DNA of 64,000 bases from Artocarpus heterophyllus (lineage: Eukaryota; Streptophyta; Magnoliopsida; Rosales; Moraceae), in assembly GCA_025403435.1 (NCBI GenBank), contig CM046345.1:14823930-14887929 (forward strand), given 5' to 3'. The position numbers were made by a program, and so were the translations under genes. The notes under the pieces were generated by a model, which made no database searches, was not told the DNA's origin, and worked only from the letters and a program-made list of their open reading frames with translations. Position 1 is the first letter of the stretch. Every line of letters starts with the position of its first letter. Below, one piece after another: positions 34,591 to 45,529 of this stretch.

Positions 34591-35968
34591 TTCATAGGAG
34601 TGCCCTAGGCACAATTTCATAGAAACATATCTTTCATTTCATTGACCATTTAAAAACTTATTCCATGTTATCTTAAGGGCCCAAGTGTTGCACCATAAAC
34701 ATCATCATAGGCGCATCGTCATGAGAGGAGAAGGGTAGCTAATCTCAAACCAAAACATGACATCATATCATATCATTTCATAACATTGGTGTGCAACACT
34801 TATTAGGTGATACATATACATAATTTTCATGCTTTGAAACATGTCATCATCATCATGCATAACTTTTAAATCATGAAAAACTTTCATAGAAATCCTTAAG
34901 GAAAAACATCCATAAAATCATCATGATTATCATTATGAACATAACATCAAACCTTGTAAAAATATGTGTCATGTTGCAGGTGAGAATGTACTTACCTTAA
35001 AGCTAGCTTACTTAACCTTAACGTGATTTGGTGACGACGCCGAGGTCTCGTAGTGCTCGTTCCTTGAGTGTTCATGCCATTTATCCATTTAAAGACGTAA
35101 TAACATTAATACATATCATGAAATATCCATTCACATAACATTCATTCATATAATATTCATGTATACATTCATCACATATTATAAACATATCTCATAATCA
35201 TTATTGCGAAAACACAAAATTATCATCTCATAAACATGTTATCATAACTTTTCTTAAATCATAAAATTACCTTAAGTATGTAAAACAAAACAAACCATAC
35301 ATTACAATCATGAAAATCTTTTGAAAATGTTTTCTAATAATTTAAAACACATACATTTTAACATTCATACAAACATCTTATTATCATACATAAAATTATT
35401 TCATTATCATAAAATCATTTAAACATATATAAATAACAGTTCATAAACAAAAATCCAGAAACAACATTATTAAAACAGTTTTCTCATTAAAAATTTCAGA
35501 AAAATTTCATAACATAAAATACATTCATCATACATACATATGCATATTCATGACAACTTTTCACAAAAAACATCATTCATTACCTCTTGAATAATCATTA
35601 CATTTTTCATGCTTCAAGATTAAACAGTAATATTTATTGTGAAGAGTAGAAGATAGAAAATTCACATTTTTCATTAAAACACCGAAATGACATGAAACAT
35701 GAAGAAAAAACACATAATACATACATGAACATCATAACAAAATACAATACCTACAGAATATATTGTAGATGAATTTGAGGAGGAGAAAATCTTTTCAAAT
35801 TAACAAATACATGAGTCCTTACCTTAAAAGACTTTCTTCTCAAAACCCTTGAATTCAACCAACGAAATTTCAATTTTTCTTTCAATATTCTCAGAAAATT
35901 TTTGAGAGAGAGAGAGAAGAACTCGTGGAGAAGAGAAGAGGAAGAGAGAAAATCAGGAATGTCTCAAA

Positions 35969-35991
35969 ACTGAGAGAGAGAGAGAGAGAGA
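35969..35991. repeat. GA dinucleotide microsatellite in the solo LTR
   Basis: About eleven GA units, with a shorter GA run at 35,906-35,922. Both lie within the solo LTR near its promoter-proximal third on the minus strand. Confidence 0.8.
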
Positions 35992-36338
35992 ATATCAGAG
36001 GAAAGAGTGTTAAAATTTTTTTTAACGTAATTTGCATAGTGAAGAGTCATTACTCTTCATTAAGTCAGAATTTTCTGACTGTTTGGAGGGGCAAGAGGCA
36101 TGGAGGAAGGAGAGAAAAGAGGGAAGTCAAAACTCTAATCCTACTTGCCATATTTTGCCCTCTTAAAATGGGAAACCATTTAAATTAGACAAATCAATGC
36201 AAAGTCAAAGCTTTAATTTTCTTAACTGACAAAATTATACCTTTAATATGCCAATTAATCACAATTAAATCACTCATTTAACGTAATTATCTCAGCCAAG
36301 AATTTGGAGAGATTTCTGCTGACTGCTCGTCAGCCGTG

Positions 36339-36398
36339 TTCGGCCTGCCGATCCCACCAAGTTCGGCCTGCCAATTATGACTTTCCAGCCTGTCGAAC
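36339..36398 (-). repeat. Opposite-orientation cluster of TCGGCCTGCCGA words
   Basis: Three variants (GTTCGGCCTGCCGAT, GTTCGGCCTGCCAAT, CCAGCCTGTCGAAC) lie close to the other end of the solo LTR. They are the reverse complement of the words at 34,046-34,216, so the two clusters form a loose inverted arrangement about 2 kb apart. Confidence 0.7.
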
Positions 36399-37039
36399 TA
36401 TCCATAAATGCCATACATTAAATCATTCATACATCATTGTATCATAATTAAACATACATTAAAATAATCATGAACACTTGAGCACAACGATTCCATGCGG
36501 TCGTCACCTGTCACAAAACTTGACATAAAAAGTTAGTAACATTAACATCATATATCATAGCTTATAACATAAAATAATTAATAAGATTCCTTAACAACGT
36601 TACTAACTTAACGTGGTCCGTTATATAAAATAGGCGGGTGTTACAATTAGGTCTTTAAGAGACTAGCCAACTATAACTAAAACCATTTTTGACAATCTTT
36701 TGAATATAATTGCTATAGGTAGATGTGCAATCTATGCTTCCATTTTACTATTTATATTTTTGAAAAATTTAACAATACCAATATACCACCATCCTATTTG
36801 GAAACAATTCAAAAATGTAAATTTTATTTACCTCTCATGCTAATAATTTAAAAAGTTTTTAACTTTTAAGCAAATGAATTGGCAAAAAAACCATGATATA
36901 AAGGAGGTGATCTTGGGTTGAAATCCTAACTTAACACATACAATCATTTTCCATGTTCCACCGCAATATCACTCATACTTAAATACAAGCTGACGTATGT
37001 AACTGAAAACTCATATACATGATCCCTTAGTATAAGTGA

Positions 37040-37806
37040 AATTCAATGTGATTTGAAAGAAGCGATAGTTCTTTTGGTTTCGAAATGTGAGTACTGGTTT
37101 GTTTTATTTGAAGTTGATTCTGTGGAAGTGAAGACAACATCCCAAGGCTCCATGTACTCAGTTCTAACGTATTCAAGCTCTTCCGGATTTTGTTAAACAA
37201 GGTAAGTTACTCTTTTGGGCCTTTGAATCACCTCTAACACCATTGTGATTTCTTTCATTGTTCCTTCCGTTGAAATTTAAGCATCTCTGTGCAAGATTAG
37301 CAACTACTTTGATCTCTTCCTTTGCGGCATCTTTAAGAACTTATAGATCAATAATATCAAATATGCTTTCTGCCTCCATAAATTTTTGCCTTCCTTTGAC
37401 CTTGCTAAAGATATCACCTTTTTTCTAGTTAACAACTCAATGAGAACCACCCCAAAACCATAAACATCACTCTTCTCCATAAATTGGCTCGATTAGAAAT
37501 ATTCTGGATCCAAGTAACCAAATGTGACATTTACTATAGTGGTCAGATGAGTTTGTTTCGCTGAAACTGTTCTTGATGTGCCAAAGTTTGCAACTGTTGC
37601 TCTATATTTCTCGTCAAGGAGTATATTTGAAGATTTGATGTCTCGATGGTAAATTGGAAAAGAAGCCACAAAATACAAGTAAGAAAGAGCTCCTAAAACT
37701 TCTGTTGCAACTCTTTATCATATTTTCCATGTAGAAGGAAACTCTTCATTTCGCTCATGAATAATGGGACAGGGTTCCATTTGATATGAATTCATGGACT
37801 AGAAGA
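37040..37806 (-). pseudogene. WAKL kinase fragment, copy B of the one at 61-858
   Basis: The sequence has the same extent as the fragment at 61-858, with [24 protein letters not shown] in place of DFGTSR, and GYLDPEYF. The DFG aspartate is replaced by asparagine. It shares the 22-base deletion with copy A. It has gained extra stops of its own, for example in the C-lobe near 37,194 and 37,493. No product is expected. Confidence 0.87.
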
Positions 37807-38562
37807 GTTGTATGTGAACATTGGAGAAAAAGAACAATAAAGACATAGAAAGAGAGTTGCTATATCAAGTTTTATAGCATTTCTCATATTTATTTGTTCG
37901 AAATATTTTTTTTTCAGTTTATGCCCATTGCAATAACTAACAGCTGCCATTGGCCTCCGCGATTGCAACTAGAGGGCATGAGAGGGATGGAGCGGTCAAT
38001 GACTAAAAATTCCTCGAGTCCTGCAAGACCATTTTTCATAAATATTGGTTTAGACGAATTTAAGTGTTTTTCGTTTTAGCCCTTTTAAAGAAACTGATAA
38101 ACCCAAAATCGACAAAAAGAAGGAAACATCATAACTTTTAGTATTGCATAAAGTTCAAGATATTTGCTAATACACCGTGTAGGATTAGAATTAAAATGCA
38201 AATTTTATTTAGTCTTATGGCAAGAAGTTAGAAACATTTTAACTTTTTAGCAAATAAATTGCCCCAAAAAGAAAAAAAAAAAAGGTAAAAAGGAGGTGAT
38301 CTAAAGTTCAGGTCCTAATTTAAACCATACACATTTTTTTTTTTCAAATTGAACCAGGAGACCACTCATCTTAAACAAGAGCTGATGTAGCCAACTTAAA
38401 ACATATACGTGATCTCGTACTTTGAGTGATACATAGTTTTTTTTTAACAAAAAAACAAAAGAAACCCTATTGCTAGAGGAGAAATACAAGGAAGAAAAAA
38501 ACTTCAGCAAAGATAAGAAAAGCAAAAGCCTCAGTTGCAACAAAAAAAAAAAAAAAGACAAC

Positions 38563-40960
38563 TCACTGAAGGCTACTCGAAAGACAGTAGTGGTAGTTCT
38601 TGCAATTTCGGAGTGTGAGTATTGGCCGCCGTATTCGAATTGATCCTTTGGAAGTAGAAAAAACATACCAAGGCTCAATGTACTCAGTTTTGACATATTC
38701 AGCCTCCTCAGGTTTTTGTTGAACACTATATGCCGCTCTCTTAGGCCTTTGAATCCCCTCCAACACTACTGCAGCTTCTTTCATTGTTGGTTGATTCCTT
38801 CCGTTCAAATTTAAGCAGCTTTGTGCAAGATTAGCAACTACCAAGATTTCTTCTTTTGGGGCATCTTCAAGAACTTGCGGATCAATAACATCAAAGACAC
38901 TTTCTGCCTCCATTGTCATAACAAAATATGTGGCTAGGTTTTTGCTTTCCTCTGACATCGTTAAAGATATTGCTTTTTCTCTAGTCAATAACTCTACGAG
39001 AACCACCCCCAAACTATAAACGTCACTCTTTTCTGTGAATTGGCTTGATTGGAAATACTCAGGATCCAAGTAACCAAATGTGCCATATACTATAGTGGTA
39101 AGATGAGTTTGCTCCATCGAAACTGTTCTTGATGTGCCAAAGTCTACAACTTTTGCTCTATATTTCTTGTCAAGAAGTGTATTGGTAAATTTGATGTCTC
39201 GATGATAAATTGAAAAGGAGACCGCCGAATGCAAGTAAGAAAGAGCTCTTGAAACTTCTGTTGCAACTCTTCACTACATTTTCCATGTAAAAGGAAACTC
39301 CTAATTTCGCTCATGAATATGTTGGGATAGGGTTCCATTTGATATGAACTCATAGACTAGAAGAGGAACTTCTATCTCTAAACAACATCCCAACAATTGA
39401 ACCACGTTTCGATGATTGATTTGTGAAAGGATAACAACCTCATTAATGAAGTCTGAGAGTTGGGCTTCATCAACCATTTTAGAATTCTTTATGGCAACAA
39501 TTTTTCCATCTTCCAAATATTAGTGGGCTGGGCTTGGCTTGGCCAGGCTGGGCTGGGCCTGGTCGGGCTGGGCTGGGCCTGGCCTGGCCTGGCTAGGCCC
39601 ATAATGGCCTAGCCCATCTCGGCCCACAATGGGCTAGTCCATCGGCCCATCGCAGCCCATGTAAGGCCCATACACGCCCACAATGGGCCAGCCCACCAAA
39701 GGCCCATTGTGGCCCAATTTCATATAAATATATATATATATTTAGATATATTTTTTCATGTTCATTCACGGGTGAACATGGCTGAGTATGGCCTTCTCCA
39801 GTAAGTCATGTAAGGCCCATTGTAAGTCATGTATTATCACTTCAAAGGACTATACATTTAATATATATATTATTTTATACATATAAGAATTAAATATTAT
39901 ATAATATATATATGCCATATTCACCCGTGACTGAATATGGTATTAGATTTCCACAATGCATATCACATTACAATAGGCCTGGCAAGTTCTTTTTATTTTC
40001 TTTTCATTTCTTTATTTTTTTCCTTGTAGGCATGCTTTGCTTTTCATCACTTCCATCAAAGCAGTAGTGTAAGGGGTGTTTTCTTGCTGACCAAGACATA
40101 TTTGTTCCAAAGATCTTGTCGATGTCTGTATAATTTATGTACCATTCTAGGCTGACAGGAACATAGTCCATAATATAGATGTCTGCAAAATTTGACATTG
40201 AACTATTCTTGCAATCAGACCAATTCCAACTGTCTATCATGAACGCAAATTTGCATTTAGTTTCTCTCCTATGTTGATTATGATCAACTAGAGTAGTGCT
40301 ATTGTTGAACAAGATTTCAGAGGAATCTAAAATATTTTCAATAATGGAAGTTTCGCAACAGTCTATGCCATCACAAAGGATTTCATTACTTGTTGAGTCA
40401 TTAGGATGATCACTTGATGAGCAAACAGACATGCACCCAATCTGAGAGTATATGTTGCCTAAACGCGAAGCTATCGTGCAAGGACACCACAACTCACAGT
40501 AACAAAAGTTTTTTATGAAGAGAAATTAAATGGCATTCCTGTTAAATCCAACCATTTCTAGGTTTTCTTGTCCGCACAGTTCAAGAAAGTTATGGGGTTT
40601 TTGACCTAAAAATATTGATAATGATCGTCTCTATAATTGCCAGAGACCGTATAAAAATCTAAAACATTGAGCACTTCCCATTGGGTGTGTTTGAGGAAAG
40701 GCCTATGAGGGGTGAAGGATCTGTTGCAGAATATTTCGAACCGTTCATCAAGAGAACAATTAAGGCTGATTTCGAATGGGAATGGATGTTCACATCCCAC
40801 ACTATGGATCGCATTGATCCTTGGCAATTTTCACAGTCGCAAGTGCTGCTCCTGATGCTAATAACATTAGTACTGTATTCCTTGAAGCCAGCATGCAAGT
40901 TACAACTAATACCTTCAAGACGACCATTGATCTTCTTCTTTGATCTTTAACCATCTTCAT
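38563..40960 (-). pseudogene. WAKL pseudogene B1 (EGF exon and membrane segment lost)
   Basis: The kinase exon remnant (38,563-39,516) starts at [13 protein letters not shown], just before the ATP lysine. It contains HRDIKFTNTLLDKKYR, the DFGTSR loop (VVDFGTSR) and the C-lobe. The ectodomain exon (about 40,045-40,960) contains NCSLDERFEIFCNRS, QIGCMSVCSSSD, CDGIDCC and NYTDIDKIFGTNMS. Between them a GGCCC-rich element replaces the EGF exon, the membrane segment and the glycine loop. Lesions include stops near 39,273 and 39,302, a one-base loss near 38,638 that alters the C-terminus, and TAG plus a one-base loss near the start of the ectodomain. The last two are shared with B2 but not with A. 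Confidence 0.87.
39517..40044. mobile_element. GGCCC-rich element with palindromic subterminal parts (in B1)
   Basis: The element begins ATATTAGTGGGCTGGGC with repeated GGGCT, GGCCTGG and GGCCCA words. It continues through a TA repeat, a near-palindrome around TTCATTCACGGGTGAAC (39,757-39,782) and a second near-palindrome around TATTCACCCGTGACTGAATA (39,913-39,941), and ends near CTTGTAGGCATGCTTTGC. Clustered GGCCC words are typical of the ends of many plant hAT elements, so a degenerate hAT-type element is my inference. It interrupts the WAKL kinase frame at 39,516. Related copies are at 42,579-43,112 and 53,346-54,560. Confidence 0.55.
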
Positions 40961-41111
40961 CACATTCCTAATGATCTATATGTTACATATAACATAGATT
41001 ACAGGAACAAACAAAGGCAGGGAAATCAACCACCAATTAATCGAGAATAACAAAGCCAAAACAAAACTGTCTATCAGGCACGCTCACTCTTTTTTCAATA
41101 TATAATAAATT

Positions 41112-41520
41112 GTAGTGCGTTGGCACCGCGACGCTTGAATCCAGTGTCGCGACGTTGGTTTGTCTTCGGGCTGGCGCTGCGGCACCCAGGCTCTACCTCC
41201 TTCCCCTTTTTTTCTTTTGCTAAGTGTTGATTTGGCTCTATCCTTCAATAATCTCCCACTTGGAGACTAATCAATCACCATGTCTCCAACTGCAGCGGCA
41301 ACAACTTCTCACACCTCATGGAGAAGTCCAACTGAATTCGCGCATAACTTCAGTTTCTCGATCGAAATAGTCGTAGTAAGCATATCTGTTGGATTTTGAC
41401 TCCTAAGAATCTTCTCAAGCTTTAGCACCCCATCTTCTAAAGCCGATCTGATAAAGTGATACTGTAACTGTATATGCTTCATCCTATCATGAAATGCGGG
41501 ATTTTTCACCAAGTGAATGG
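41112..41520 (-). mobile_element. Copia fragment at the B1/B2 tandem junction
   Basis: These 409 bases match 45,331-45,741, that is the inner part of the 3' LTR, the polypurine tract and the C-terminal RNase H coding end (HLVKNPAF, SIEKLKLCANSVGLLHE) of the copia element at 44,884-50,045. They share its altered LTR end CAATA. On the left, the WAKL flank changes to copia at the shared word GTAG. On the right, copia changes to WAKL 3' flank at GGCTAGAGG. There is no target duplication, so this is not an insertion but a rearrangement junction. Confidence 0.85.
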
Positions 41521-41588
41521 GGCTAGAGGAGAAATACAAGGAAGAATAAAACTTCAGTAAAGATAGGAAAAACAAAAGCCTCAGTTAC

Positions 41589-41617
<29 letters not shown>
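41589..41617. repeat. Poly-A run in the 3' flank of WAKL B2
   Basis: About 29 consecutive A. The corresponding positions in WAKL-A (1,597-1,610) and B1 (38,541-38,555) have about half as many, so this run expanded in B2. Confidence 0.85.
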
Positions 41618-41619
<2 letters not shown>

Positions 41620-41633
41620 CAACTTGCTAAAGG

Positions 41634-44035
41634 CTACTCGATAGACAGTAGTGGCAGTTCTTGCATTTTTGGAGTGTGAGTATTGGCCGCCGTATTCGAA
41701 GTTGATCCTTTAGAAGTGGAAAAAACATCCCAAGGCTCAATGTACTCAGTTCTAACATATTCAGCCTCTTCAGGTTTTTGTTGAACACTATATGCCACTC
41801 TGTCAGGCCTTTGAATCCCCTCCAACACTGCTGCAGCTTCTTTCATTGTTGGTTGATTCCTTCCGTTCAAATTTAAGCAGCTTTGTGCAAGATTAGCAAC
41901 TACCAAGATCTCTTCTTTTAGGGCATCTTCAAGAACTTACGGATCAATAATATCAAAGACACTTTCTACCTCCATTGTCATAACAAAATATGTGGCTAAG
42001 TTTTTGCTTTCCTCTGACCTCGTTAAAGATATTGCTCTTTCTCCAGTCAATAACTCTACGAGAACCAGCCCAAAACTATAAACGTGGCTCTTTTCTGTGA
42101 ATTGGCTTGATTGGAAATATTCAGGATTCAAGTAATTAAATGTGCCATATACTATAGTTGTAAGATGAGTTTGCTCCACCGAAACTATTCTTGATGTGCC
42201 AAAGTCTGCAACTTTCGCTCTATATTTCTTGTCAAGAAGTATATTAGTAGATTTGATGTCTCGATGATAAATTGGAAAAGAGGCCGTTGAATGCAAGTAA
42301 GAAAGAGCTCCTGAAACTTCTGTTGCAACTCTTAACTGCATTTTCCATGTAAAAGGAAACTCTTGATTTTGCTCATGAATACGTTGGGACAGGGTTCCAT
42401 TTGATATGAACTCGTAGACTAGAAGAGGAACTTCTGTCTCTAAACAACATCCCAACAATTGAACCACGTTCCGATGAATGATTTGTGAAAGGATAACAAC
42501 CTCATTAATGAAGTCTGAGAGTTGGGCTTCATCAACCATTTTAGAATTCTTTATGGCAACAATTTTTCCATCTTCCAAATATTAGTGGGCTGGGCTGGGC
42601 CTGGTCGGGCTGGGCTGGCCCTGGCCTGGCCAGGTTGGGCCAGGCCGGGCTGGGCTAGGCCCGTCTAGGCCCATAATGGGCTGGCATATCCCGGCCCACA
42701 ATGGGCCAGCCCATCGCGGCCCATGTAAGGCCCATACACGCCTACAATGGGCCAGCCCACCAAAGGCCCATTGTGGCCCAATTTCATATAAATATATATA
42801 TATATATAGATATATTTTTTCATGTTCATTCACGGGTGAACATGGCTGAGTATGGCCTTCTCCAGTAAGTCATGTAAGGCCCATTGTAAGTCATGTATTA
42901 TCACTTCAAAAGACTATACATTTAATATATATATTATTTTACACATATAAGAATTAAATATTAAATAATATATATACATGCCATATTCACCCGTGAGTGA
43001 ATATGGCATTAGATTTTCCCAATGCATATCACATCACAATAGGCCTGGCAAGTTCTTTTTATTTTCTTTTCATTTCTTTTTATTTTTTTCCTTGTAGGTA
43101 TGCTTTGCTTTTCATCACTTCCATCAAAGCAGTAGCGTGAGGGGTGTTTTCTTGCTGACCAAGACATATTTGTTCCAAAGATCTTGTCGATGTCTGCATA
43201 ATTTATGTACCATTCTAGGTTGACAGGAACATAGTCCATAATATAGATGTCTGCAAAATTCGACATTGAACTATTCTTGCAATCAGACCAATTGCAACTG
43301 TCTATCATGAACGCAAATTTGCATTCAGTTTCTCTCCTATATTGATTGTGATCAGCTAGAGTAGTGCTATTGTTGAACAAGATTTCGGAGGAATCTAGAA
43401 TATTTTCAGTAATGGAAGTTTCGCAACAGTCTGTGCCATCACAAAGGATTTCATTACTTGCAGAGTCATTAGGTTGATCACTTGATGAGCAAACAGACAT
43501 GCACCCAATCTAAGAGTATATGTTGCCTGAATGCGAAGCTATCGAGGCAAGGACACCATAACTCATAGCAACAAAAGTGTTTTGTGAAATGAAATTAAAC
43601 GACATTCCTGTAAAATCCAGCCGTTTCTGGGTTTTCTTGTCCGCACAGTTCAAGAAAGTTATGGGGTTTTTGACCTAAAAATATTGATAATGATCGTCTC
43701 TATAATTGCCAGGGGCCGTATAAAAATCTAAAACATTGAGCACTTCCCATTGGGTGTGTTTGAGGAAAGGCCTTTGAAGGGTGAAAGATCTGTTGCAGAA
43801 TATTTTGAACCGTTCATCAAGAGAGCAATTTAGGCCGATTCCGAATGGGAATGGATGTTCACATCCTACACTATGGATCGCATTGATCCTTGGCAATTTT
43901 CACAGTCGGAAGTGCTGCTCCTGATGCTGATAACATTAGTACTGTATTCCTTGAAGCCAGCATGCAAGTTACAACAGTAACTAATAACTTCCAGACGACC
44001 ATTGATCTTCTTCTTTGATCTTTAACCATCTTCAT
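41634..44035 (-). pseudogene. WAKL pseudogene B2 (tandem copy of B1)
   Basis: The structure equals B1. The kinase remnant (41,634-42,578) begins [13 protein letters not shown] and keeps [16 protein letters not shown] and DFGTSR. GYLDPEY has become NYLNPEY. A TAA at 41,937-41,939 replaces the glutamine codon in DPQVLE. The ectodomain exon (about 43,113-44,035) carries SVCSSSDQPND, CDGTDCC and NYADIDKIFGTNMS. It has TAG at 43,510-43,512, shared with WAKL-A, and TAG plus a one-base loss near the start, shared with B1. The EGF exon, membrane segment and glycine loop are again replaced by the GGCCC-rich element. The shared insertion breakpoints show that B1 and B2 were duplicated after the element arrived. 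Confidence 0.87.
42579..43112. mobile_element. GGCCC-rich element (in B2)
   Basis: This is the same element as at 39,517-40,044, with the same breakpoints in WAKL sequence, so it was copied together with the gene. Palindromic parts are at 42,821-42,846 and 42,980-43,007. The proline/glycine-rich minus-strand frame inside is a by-product of the GGCCC words. Confidence 0.55.
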
Positions 44036-44878
44036 CACGTTCCTAATGATCTATATGTTACATATAACATAGATTACAGGAACAAACAAAGGCAGGGAAA
44101 TCAACCACCAATTAATCGAGAATAACAAAGCCAAAACAAAACTATCTATCAGACACGCTCACGCTTTTTTCAATATATAATAAATTGTAGAGTTGATTAG
44201 GTTAATTACCTAAACATGTATAGTTTCAATTTCTCTTCACTTTATCTGTTTGTAATTGAAAACTATATATATATTTATTCTTATAATTTGAAAAAAAACA
44301 TTTTTCAATTCCATTCCACATTTTCGAGATGTACAGGAATAAACAAAGCCAAGACAATAAACCAATAGACAAAAACAAAGCAAAAACAAATCTTCTTTTC
44401 ACCCACCAATTTTTTGTGTCTTAAATAGTGTCTACGCAATTGTATTATATCACATTAATCTACTATAACCACCCAAGAATTAAATTTTATATTTCAATTA
44501 TTGCTTATTACACCCCTATATTATTGTTCCAAAGAAGTTCCTACAATTGAGATTTTTTTTTCTTTTTCACCCACCAACCAACAAATAACAATATTGCAAA
44601 AATTCAGCATGGAAAAACTCGAAAGGTTCTACCATAAATAGTTTGGGATTAAATCGTTTGGGCTTTGGAAGTTTCCTGATTGGTTTGAGAACCTAATTGA
44701 AGAATGTCATATTTTTTGAATACACGTAGATCCATAGATTTAGTGTTTGAATTTATTCTAGCATGTTTTGATTTAAGGATTCTACATTTTAGGCAAAAAC
44801 GTTGTTGAGTATGTGGCTTTACTCTAGAAATAGTCATAGGGAGAACCATTTTTTTATTAGTTTTTGAGAATTCCCATG
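44036..44878. other. Spacer 5' of WAKL B2, shared with copy A
   Basis: The stretch aligns with about 4,855-5,623 of copy A, with a short extra segment near 44,740-44,800. No gene is recognised. It ends at the copia insertion site. Confidence 0.6.
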
Positions 44879-44883
44879 TTTCT

Positions 44884-45471
44884 TGTTGGGGAATTAGGCG
44901 CCTCCTAATTCTAAGGACTACCAAGAATGAATAATTGCAGGAAAGGAAAGAAGAAAAGAAGAAAAGAGAGACACCAAATTTTTATACAGGTTCATGCAAA
45001 TTTGAGACAACATCTTGTTTCTGTCGTTGTAGATTTCACTATGATGAGGAGATGAATACATATTACAAGAGAAATTATCACACACTTTCAATTTGTGTTT
45101 CCCAAATCTCTCTTCTACCCAGCACCCTTCGTGGGAATTTTTTTCTCTCTCAAGACTAAAGCTCTCACACTCACAAAATAATGCCCCTTTCACAAAAATA
45201 TGAGTCTCTAACAACCCTAGCCTCCTATCTCTATTTAAATACCTCAAAGGAAGAGAAAAAATAGCAACTAATGAGAAACTCTTGTAGTTTCCCATTCTTT
45301 TCCAGCTAGTGTGCCTCAAAAAATCACACAAGGTAGTGCGTTGGCACCACGACGCTTGAATCTAGTGCCGCGACGTTGGTTTGTCTTCAGGCTGGCGCTG
45401 CGGCACCCAGGCTCTACCTCCTTCCCCTTTTCTTCTTTTGCTAAGTGTTGATTTGGCTCTATCCTTCAATA
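44884..45471 (-). repeat. 3' LTR of the copia element
   Basis: It starts TGTTGGGGAATTAGG (plus strand) and ends CCTTCAATA; the expected CAACA end has become CAATA. It is about 588 bases long, next to the polypurine tract. The same mutated end appears in the copia fragment at 41,471. Confidence 0.88.
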
Positions 45472-45484
45472 ATCTCCCACTTGG
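45472..45484 (-). other. Polypurine tract of the copia element
   Basis: Minus-strand sequence CCAAGTGGGAGAT directly precedes the 3' LTR. This purine-rich word is typical for copia elements, where it primes plus-strand DNA synthesis. Confidence 0.8.
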
Positions 45485-45529
45485 AGACTAATCAATCACC
45501 ATGTCTCCAACTGCAGTGGCAACAACTTC

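Larger units (their letters stand above)
33542..36645 (-). mobile_element. Solo LTR, 3.1 kb, with TSD ATTAG
   Basis: The element starts TGTGGCGTACCC and ends GGCGGGTGTTACA. Read on the minus strand it begins TGTAACACCCGCC, a start common in LTRs of plant Gypsy chromoviruses. It is bounded by the perfect five-base direct repeat ATTAG (33,537-33,541 and 36,646-36,650). No gag or pol sequence is found inside. The length fits a long chromovirus-type LTR left by LTR-LTR recombination. A very degenerate non-autonomous element is the alternative. Confidence 0.78.

Noticed and set aside
42582..42833. Proline/glycine/tryptophan-rich minus-strand frame, also at 53,322-53,648
   Set aside because: It follows from clustered GGCCCA words in the repeat element and from the TA repeat; no domain and no conservation of frame between copies.
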